Below, piece after piece: positions 56,490 through 64,000 of a DNA stretch of 64,000 nucleotides. The position numbers and the translations under genes are program-made. Under the pieces are notes generated by a model. The model saw only the letters and a program-made list of their open reading frames with translations, was not told where the DNA came from and searched no databases. The stretch's first letter is position 1. Each line of letters starts with the position of its first letter. Source of the stretch: Diplolepis rosae (lineage: Eukaryota > Arthropoda > Insecta > Hymenoptera > Diplolepididae); contig JAPYXD010000680.1 of NCBI GenBank assembly GCA_030998225.1, forward strand, positions 3,534,001 to 3,598,000, read 5' to 3'.

Positions 56490-56615
56490 AGTATTTGAAA
56501 TCTTTCTGTGAAAAAAGAGACACTTTCGACTGTGCCGGGATTCGAGCCCGGGTTTTTCGATTGCCGTCGCAAAAATTTCGAACTCAACCACCAAATTTGA
56601 AAGTATTATATAATT
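56490..56615 (-). repeat. tRNA-derived SINE copy
   Basis: On the minus strand: GTGGTTGAGTTCGAAATTTT (A-box-like), ACCCGGGCTCGAATCCCGGC (B-box), CACAGTCGAAAGTGTCTC, then the TTTTTTCACAGAAAGATTTC tail. It is the best single copy of this SINE in the window. Confidence 0.6.
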
Positions 56616-57434
56616 TATTCCTCTATAAAAACTTTGATGTTTCATTCTTATAAAATATAACTTTCTCCAGAAAAATTATTATTCTTTTCCTAGTTTTCTA
56701 CTGTTTTAATTACTTGTTTTTCCACATTTCAAAATTACCACTTGTCATTATTATTTTATAATCATGAAGATTCCTAAATAATTTCTGAATGTACTTTCCT
56801 CTCTTTTACTGTTTTTATCATGAAATATATCCATGTTAACGGATTAAAAGTGTGACAAGTTGCTCATTGACTTTGATTTGACTAATTCAGATTTAGGGAG
56901 TGAGACCCAAGACTCTTGTAGATTTTGAGATTATGGCTTAATCTGCTTTGGTGTTATCTTTAACAAGCACACGCGTCTAGGCCTTCCCTTTTTCAAATAT
57001 ACGCCTTTGATAATATTTTTACTAAACAAAAAAAGAAACTGACCGCATGTCAAAAGAACAAGAATTTTACAAAACTTTTAATTTTTGGGTTAATAAGACA
57101 ATAGAATGTTTTTTTAATATGTCGGGTTATAATTTAAAGGCATATCATTTTCTGATTAGTAAGGTCGAACTGTATCGATATATTATAAAAAAAGGAATTT
57201 TCAAAATTTAATTTTTTAAATTTAATTATTTAATTTAAATAGAATTTTCTTATAAAATGTATATTTATTGTTTTAATTTTAAAAAATGCCATTAAAAATC
57301 AAAAATCCAATTTTTTCCCAATAAATCGCCAGTCCCAATGTATTGCTTAAAGTTGAAGTAACTTCGAGAAAATTAAATTTACATCAATAATATTATAAAG
57401 TTCACTTGAGTTATAGTAATAAATCATGCAAATA
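56616..57434. other. Intergenic, AT-rich
   Basis: Includes a solo CTCTCTAAATCT-type end at about 56870-56901. Nothing else recognised. Confidence 0.4.
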
Positions 57435-57950
57435 GTTTATTATGCAACTAGGAAAAAAAAAATTTCCGGTGTAGCACATTATTTTTTTCTACTAGGAGGT
57501 CAAAAATGGATTTGTTTGACCCACATCGGGCAATAAAATTCACTTTATTACCCGGTAGTTGAAAATAGTATATTATGCAACTAGGGAGAAAAAAGTTTAT
57601 CTTGCGAGTGTGAAGTTTAATGGTCGAACAAACCGAGAATAACAAACAATAGAGCAAAATAAATGCTTTTTCGGTGTAGCACACGATTTTTTTCTACTAG
57701 ATGGTCAAAAAATGGATTTGTTTGACCCACATCGGGCAATAAAATTCACTTTATCACCCAGTAGTTGAAAATAGTATATTATGCAACTAGGGAGAAAAAA
57801 ATTTATCTTGCGAGTGTGAAGTTTAATGGTCGAGCAAATCGAGGGCAATTATGACAGGAGTAAAATAAATGTTTTACCCGCCTTGCATACGATTTGTTTC
57901 CTCTTTTGGGATAAAAAAATACACTTTTTGACCCGCTAGTAGAAAAATGA
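57435..57950. repeat. Diverged hairpin array, GACCCACATCGGGC cores
   Basis: Two hairpins TCTACTAG-x-GGTCAAAAA / CACTTTATxACCC with TTTGACCCACATCGGGCAAT centres (about 57490-57565 and 57695-57770; ATTATGCAACTAGGGAGAAA repeats 206 bp apart), plus half of a third. It is an older relative of 21535-22312. Confidence 0.65.
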
Positions 57951-58839
57951 TCTCAAGTATCCGCGCGGATGATAAAACCGAGTGGGAAGCCCGGACAGTT
58001 TTTTTACATGTAGCAGTGAATTTTATATGTTTTTAGTAAAATTCTTTCATATAGTCTAGTCCCCATAACCCTAATTTCGCAATTTTGTTTTGGGAAGGTA
58101 GAGCCTTGTACTTCGATTATGTATCATTATACATGCAGATGTAACAGCGGAAGCGGCTCATAACAGAAAATCACATGGAGCAGGTGTCACTCCGAAGGGA
58201 TCTGTCATTCGGAAAGTAAACAAAAAAGGCGCGATTCCTAAATAACAAATTGAATTTTAAAAAATTGTTTAGATCGAAAATCCGCTTATGAATAAACCTA
58301 ATTAAAACCTGAAGAACAAATCTAATTACCACTACTAGTCATAAAAAATTCTAGACATGAAATAAAATAAACTTAATATTCCTGGTACCTACTTTTCCTA
58401 CGGATTCAAAATTTTGATATTATTTAAAAAATACAAAGAAGATCGAATCACTTAAGTTTCGATAAGTGTATTAAAAAATATAATCATTAATTAACGATTA
58501 TTACCAGTAAGTAAAGTTGGTTTTGAGTCAAACTCAATGAGCGCCTGTTGGTTAAAATTCCTCAAAATAAGAAAACTAAGATAACACTGTAAGCACGGAA
58601 CACAAAATATTAATATAAATTTTCACAAAATGTACACTGGAGTGCCGGAACCCGATCACAGTTGAAAACCGACAAGCAGACGCGACAACGATAATCTATA
58701 TTGAAATAAAATTAGAAAAATAACAGGAATATTTCACTGGTGAATGCGAGGTATAAGGTGAAGTATTTTATTGAATACTGAAAGGGGGATAAAGGAGAAA
58801 TTGCAGAGAAAATCGTGATGTTTATCAATAATGGAAATA
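57951..58839. other. Intergenic, nothing recognised
   Basis: A mixed-composition patch at 57955-58220; otherwise AT-rich. Confidence 0.4.
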
Positions 58840-59150
58840 ATTGTCGAAAAACCGACGCGTAAACAGAACACTCTCCGGTTCGAGGCCCTGCCGGGTACTG
58901 CGGATTCAAGCCGGATCGAGCTATTGAGCGCTCTTCTAAGCGGCAACCAATCAGCGTGGCACCGCGCTCGTACTAGCCAATCCGGCGCCATATCGCCAAG
59001 ACTACGTTGTGCGCGACGAGCAAGCCACCCCAAACGAATACATCTGATTTCAGCATGCTGTATAGCGATTTGCGAGAGATGCAAAAGTTCTAGTCAGTTT
59101 ATGTCAGCGATTGCAGTCACTTGTTACCAGATTTAAATGGCGGGGAAAAT
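58840..59150. promoter_or_regulatory. GC-rich island with two CCAAT boxes
   Basis: GGCAACCAATCAGCGTGG (58943-58960) and TAGCCAATCCGGCGCC (58976-58991) carry two CCAAT boxes about 32 bp apart in the same direction. They lie in a 300-bp island rich in CpG (CGCGCTCG, GGCGCC, GTGCGCGACGAG), with ATGGCGGGG at 59138. CCAAT pairs bind NF-Y in many TATA-less promoters. Open frames run on both strands across the island, which is expected of GC-rich DNA, and neither is recognised. Which gene it might serve is not visible. Confidence 0.3.
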
Positions 59151-59274
59151 ATCGGTTTTTATGGAAAAATAAAGGGAATAATAATCAATTAGTATAGAGC
59201 CCTTAACGGTTTTATGTTTTTCAAAAGGGGTTAACAACTTGACCGATCAAGCGTAGACCTAATTCTGACTTAAA
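59151..59274. other. Spacer
   Basis: Nothing recognised. Confidence 0.4.
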
Positions 59275-60078
59275 GATATTTCAGGTTATTTAGATACTTT
59301 ATATACATCAGAATATTTCAAGGTACTTCAAGGTACTCCAAGTTATTTCAGTGTACTTTAGGATATTCCACAAAATGTGAGATATTTTAGAATATTTCAA
59401 GGTCCTTCAGGATATTTCAATATATTACAATGTCAATATGAGATATTCAAGATATTAGAAAAGTACTTCGGGGTATATTAAAATACTTCAGGATATCAGG
59501 AGGCACTTGGAGATATTCAAGTAATATTTCAAGATACTTTAAGGTATTTTAAGGTACTTCAGGATATTCAACAAACTTTGAGATATTTAAGAATATTTCA
59601 AAGTCCTTCGGGATATATGAAATATTACAGTGTCCTTCCAAAAATATCCAGGCACTTCAAGATATTTCAAGATTCTGTAAGATAAGTGTACTTCTGGATA
59701 TATCAAGGTACTTCAGAATATTTCAATATACTTTAAGATATTACAGTGTACTTCCAAAAATATCTAGGCACTTCAAGATATTTCAAGATTCTGTAAGATA
59801 TTAAGTGTACTTCTGGATATATCAAGGTACTTCAGAATATTTCAATATACTTTAAGATATTACAGTGTACGTCCAAAAATATCTAGGTACTTCAGGATAT
59901 TTCAAGATTCTGTAAGATATTAAGTGTATTTCTGGATATATCAAGGTACTTTAGAATATTTCAATATACTTCAAGATATTACAGTGTACTTCCAAAAATA
60001 TCTAGGTACTTCAGGATATTTCAAGATTCTATAATATATTAAGTGTACTTCTGGATATATCAAGGTACTTCAGACATA
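59275..60078. repeat. GGTACTTCAGGATATTTCAA word array ending in four 119-bp units
   Basis: The first part is a degenerate series of about 20-bp words (GGTACTTCAGGATATTTCAA and variants). From about 59640 a higher-order unit of 119 bp repeats (CTTCTGGATATATCAAGGTA at 59691, 59810, 59929, 60048). Confidence 0.85.
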
Positions 60079-60855
60079 CGCGTCTTTAGTAGACATATTA
60101 TTGACGAAAAACTCAACTTTGTTCTGGAATTTTTTCTCTTGATAAGACTAAATGCTGTGCATTTTTTCTGATTTTCCCAAATATTAGTTGAGGTAAAAAA
60201 TTCAAAAAACGAAATTTGAATAATCAGCGATAACTCATCCAATATGGCGGCTATCGGGTTGAAAATTTGCACAAAACAATGCTAGGGCTAATTCCTTCGA
60301 ATACTTGATACTAGATCTCATTTGGGTTGGGGGCCGTTTTTACATGCAAACCTGGCTAGGCCCTTTATGGGGTGATGTATTCACAATGATAGCTAAAGTT
60401 GAAGTGCAGACTTTAAAGTGTAATTTATTGTCATTAATATCATATCATAATTAATATCGATATAAATTATTCAGTAAATTGATAAACGATGGCCGATTCA
60501 TGTGTACGCAACATTCTGCAACAATGGAAGTTAGATAAATACATTCCAGCATTTGAAGGCTATATTTGCATAATTTTCCATTTTCATCTCTTTTTATTTA
60601 CTGCAAATTCATACTGGTTATAAAGATTTCAAACGCAGAAAAATTGAGTCATATTTTCATTTATTATACTTCGTAAATAAGTATCGTGTCGCATAACCTA
60701 TAAATGACTCAAAATTATTTAATATTTTTGTCATGTTTATAAGGTTATAACTGCAGTAGCTATACTTTCCGATTGCACTTCCCATATAATTATAAAATCT
60801 TTCGGCCCTGCACATATAAAGTGAAATGCCCTATCTTATAAAATGATATATATTG
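60079..60855. other. Intergenic, AT-rich
   Basis: Nothing recognised. The minus-strand frame at 60060-60272 has no motif. Confidence 0.4.
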
Positions 60856-61655
60856 CCCCCATAGCACAATACCTTCCCTGAACGTTCTATGAACGTTCCC
60901 GTGGAAATGTTCGGAAGGTTCCATCGGAACGTTCTAGGAACGCTCCTAGAACTAAGAAAATGTCCGGGTTTTTCGATCGTTCTAAAGCAATGTTCTCTGA
61001 ATGTTCCTGTGGAACGTTCCAGGAACGTTCAAAAGGAATATTGAGAGAACGTTCCGCAGCAATATTCAGAGAATATTCAAAAAGAACGTTCCTGGAACCT
61101 TTCATAGGAATGTTCAGAGAGCATTTGTATATTATAGATAATCAAATGTTACCTTTATGAAAAAATGTAATTTATTTAAATATTTTATTGAAAACATGTT
61201 TCAGTAAACGTTATAGCATCTTCCTCTTTGTACTTAAAGTATTTTAAAATATATAAACTAAATATTAATATCTGTAATTAATTCTTTTCATTTGACCTAT
61301 AAATTAATGCCCAAAATTATTTATAAAAAATATTCCCTGCATTAGTATGTTTGAAGCTGCAGGATTATCTATAAAGAAAGTTTCCTGAATGCTGTAGAAA
61401 ATAATCCCAGGAACATTCTTAAGAAATGTTCCCGTGGAATGTTCCAAAACTAAAAAAATATTCTCTGAATATTACTGCGGAACATTCTCTCAATATTCCT
61501 TTTGAACGTTCCTGGAACGTTCCACAGGAACATTCAGAGAACATTGCTTTGGAACGTGCAAAAAACCCGGACATTTTCTTAGTTCTAGGAACGTTCCGAT
61601 GGAACCTTCCGAACATTCCATGGGAACGTTCAGGGAAGGTATTGTGCTATGGGGG
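60856..61655. mobile_element. 800-bp palindromic element of GAACGTTC words
   Basis: CCCCCATAGCACAATACCTT (60856-60875) is repeated inverted at 61636-61655. The arms (about 60856-61125 and 61405-61655) consist of GGAACGTTCC, GTTCTAGGAAC, ATTCAGAGAATATTC words in near-palindromic order around an AT-rich loop. TTCNNNGAA occurs about ten times. Open frames on both strands of both arms share translated phrases because the arms are inverted copies. No target duplication is evident. Confidence 0.85.
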
Positions 61656-62308
61656 TGGGTTATCTAAAAAGTATTTTCCGAGTTTTGACAGTAGATGGTG
61701 TTGGTGGCGGTATATCGGGAACCACTAATCCGATTGAGCCAATTGAACGCGCGTTTGACAGGTGGCATTTGAGGTTATATTTTTGTGCAGAGAGTGTTGT
61801 TAGTCAGTGTTTGTGTTAAAAGTTATAAACGTTTGAAAATCAGTACTTTACTGTCAAGAATTGACCAGATTACAGGAAGCAGTTCAAAAGAAGCGCCCGG
61901 AATTGGTCAATAGAAAGGGCGTTGTGTTCCACCACGACAACGCCAGGCCACACGCATCTTTCATGACTCGCTAAAAATTGACTGAACTTGGCTGGGAAGT
62001 TTTGATGCACCCACCGTATAGCCCGGACCTTGCACCGTCTGACTATCATTTCTTACGGTCTTTGCAAAACTTCCTTGGTGAGAAAAATTGGCCAACAAAA
62101 GAGCAGCCGAAAACCATGTCGCCAAGTTTTTCGTCACGAAACCACAGAAGTTCTATACTGATGAAATTATGAAACTACCCGAAAAATGGCAGAAGGTCAA
62201 GGTTAATAATGGCACATATGTTCTTATATAAAATCGATTTTCAATAAAGAAAAACTCCATTCAAACACTAATAAAAAATCGGAAAAGCAGTTTAAAATAC
62301 TTCATATA
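61656..62308 (+). mobile_element. Internally deleted mariner
   Basis: The 5' end TGGGTTATCTAAAAAGTATT abuts the preceding palindromic element. About 190 bp of leader is followed directly by the C-terminal third of the transposase. The 3' end is decayed (AAAAAATCGGAAAAG near 62276, compare complement of the 5' end). Confidence 0.75.
61861..62231 (+). pseudogene. Mariner transposase, C-terminal relic
   Basis: It reads LQEAVQKKRPELVNRKGVVF, then HHDNARPH (second catalytic Asp, intact), a stop at 61972-61974 where the family has Gln, then LGWEVLMHPPYSPDLAPSDY (third catalytic Asp intact in SDYH), LRSLQNFLGEKNW, a frameshift near 62090, and FYTDEIMKLPEKWQKV to the stop at 62229-62231. The N-terminal DNA-binding region and first catalytic Asp are deleted, so it cannot transpose. 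It is a third mariner lineage, different from the copies at the left end of the window. Confidence 0.85.
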
Positions 62309-64000
62309 GTGAAGAATTGTTTTTATACTTTCATATATGCAGTGTTTATCATTGAAATTCGGGCAATAATTAGGACGGGATAGATCTAAAATGCATTAAC
62401 GCTTGTCTAATTAATGCGTGTCTATTGACGAAGATCGGTTCAACGCCGATATATAGACGGAACGTTGCGAATAGCTGAATACTCTGTACGTAACAACCGT
62501 GAGCACATCACATTAATCAAACTGATCACGAGACACAAAAGACACAATTTGCACCTTCAAATGATCGCACGTTGTTATATAATACTCTTTGTCGCATATA
62601 GATACATTCACAAAACAGTGTATATTCAACAACAAAAATTACCACAAAAATAGAAAGAGAAGTGTCAGGAATAAAGGGTTAATCTCGAATAAAAGCAATT
62701 AAAAGGCGAGGTTTCAATTACTACTCTGCTGCATTTGAAAAATGTGCCTCTCACTAAATTCTTCTTTCGTACATTACTTTGTAAAAGAATCTATCCTAAT
62801 TATATTGACATTCTCAGAGAATCGCGCAAATTCTCCAAGAAAGGAAAAAAGATTTCTTCACCGTTTTCACTGACTACTCTGGAGTAATTAATTGTAAAGA
62901 TAAAAAATTATTTTATGCGAAATTCAAAAACATTTTCTCTGCAAGATTAAAATTGATAAAAATTAAAAAACATTATTCAATCAGAAAATACAAAAATCAG
63001 TAAAAAATTTGTTCTTGTTTTTCCAGTCAATTAGAGACCAACCAAATTTTTTTCTGTCGCTCAAAGGGTTGAGCAAATAATACGTTTCCTGATACTGACT
63101 ATACTGTTTCAAAAACTTCCAACAACAAAGAGAAATATCAAAAAGAGATTTCTAAACAAATGTTCTAATTCTCCACTGAGAATTCTCTCTTTGCGGGATA
63201 AATTACTAAAAACATATATATTTGAAAAATCTTTACGGTTCGTCGCGCTTGGTCAAATCGTATAAATTCCCGCGAAGCCAAGCCGTCATTCAAGTGGAAT
63301 TAACTGTCCTGTCGAGTTTGAGTACGATTTAAATTGAATTAAACTATCGTTATGCATTGGAATTGCGAGCAACATTGACGGAAGGTGAGGGAGGAATAGG
63401 CTTATTCGATTTCCGGTCAAATAGTCGGTCGTGTGAAGGAAGGTGTGACTGAAAAATGTCCACTGACTCATAATTACAGCTATGCAATTATTATTGTACA
63501 TTCCAATAGACGGATGGGCGTTTATTTGTCCTTCGTTCTAGGAATATAAACGTGTACTTAATTATTTCACCCTTGCAAAGTACGTAATTTCCATTTCATT
63601 TATTCATGTATGATGAATAAACGAGGCTTTACCCTTTCCATTTTCACTACAAGTACCTTGATGTATTTGATGTAGAGTTCTTAAATTCTCGACAATTTAA
63701 GTTCAAGTAATATAACCGAGAATATTACAGAATTTAAGGAATATAAGAGAATATAAAGAGAATTTAAAAAATGTATGGTTTAATTAATTATTTATCAATA
63801 TTTATAGCACCTTTAAAGTTAAATAAGAGTCGCTCACTTTTATAAATATATTTATAAATCAAAAAGAATCGTAGAATAAGTTTTACTATCAATATATTAA
63901 AATTATATACTGTTGAAATTTAAGATTAGAACCATTTTGAATTTGATACATTAAAATCTTAAATTAATATTAATTATATAATTATAGACTACATATAAAA
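62309..64000. other. Intergenic, nothing recognised
   Basis: 62380-62640 and 63240-63500 are less AT-rich but contain only unrecognised short frames. The last 300 bp are very AT-rich. Confidence 0.4.

Noticed and set aside
58734..59136. Overlapping plus and minus frames over 100 codons
   Set aside because: Both cross the GC island, where stop codons are rare; no domain or codon signal favours either.
60880..61630. Heat-shock element array (alternating GAA and TTC)
   Set aside because: GAA and TTC are separated alternately by 2 and 3 bases, so the 5-bp phase needed for heat-shock elements is not kept; TTCNNNGAA fits better.
60887..61728. Four open frames on both strands with shared translated phrases
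   Set aside because: They are readings of the inverted GAACGTTC-word arms of one element; the same peptide on both strands is a consequence of the palindrome.

Overview
The window looks like AT-rich, gene-poor chromosomal DNA of an animal, most likely an insect. I infer this from the base composition, the mariner transposase relics, the density of small non-autonomous DNA elements (MITEs), the tRNA-derived SINE fragments and the lack of any operon-like coding. No host protein-coding gene can be called with confidence. The only secure protein signals are three mariner transposases. One is cut by the left edge and has an open N-terminus (1-308). One is a degenerate copy with two nested insertions (1298-3565). 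One is internally deleted (61656-62308). A few short open segments (18.2, 20.0, 52.4 and 53.6 kb) are weak candidates for exons or domesticated fragments.

Region by region. 0-3.6 kb: two mariners; the second holds a TTAA-flanked element and a TA-flanked MITE, and its reading frame dates and delimits both insertions. 6.3-9.1 kb: a partial AATCCGA-word foldback followed by a tandem array of about 247-bp units rich in the same word. 10.4-12.7 kb: a GC-rich inverted-repeat element, an array of about 155-bp monomers and a TTAA MITE. 13.6-15.1 kb: a 1.47-kb TTAA foldback with arms of about 500 bp. 15.7-17.9 kb: GC-rich and AT-rich low complexity and several word-iterated repeats. 20.7-22.3 kb: arrays of small hairpins with GCGGGGC cores, with relatives at 25.9 and 57.4 kb. 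24.2-30.6 kb: a string of complete MITEs, some nested, with clear TA or TTAA target duplications. 34.4-35.95 kb: two tandem arrays. 37-46.6 kb: more foldbacks, TTAA elements and TA MITEs. 47.2-50.3 kb: tandem arrays, including the 155-bp family in the opposite orientation to 11.5 kb. 51.5-54.1 kb: foldbacks, a possible promoter with exon, and a TIR element carrying a small recombinase-like ORF. 57.4-62.3 kb: hairpin arrays, a CCAAT-containing GC island, a 119-bp tandem array, an 800-bp palindromic element full of GAACGTTC words, and the deleted mariner.

Three themes stand out. First, at least seven elements lie between TTAA duplications, as piggyBac-type transposition leaves, yet no piggyBac transposase is visible. 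Three of them share a diverged internal core. Second, several TA-flanked MITEs share short ends (CAC-NGAGAAAAA or CTCTCTAAATCT) while their interiors are built of one short word repeated in both orientations, a different word in each element. Third, nested insertions can be verified internally, by a reading frame in the mariner at 1.3 kb and by a paralogous empty arm in the foldback at 25.4 kb. All family names are inferences from sequence reading; no database search or alignment software was used, and boundaries may be off by a few bases.
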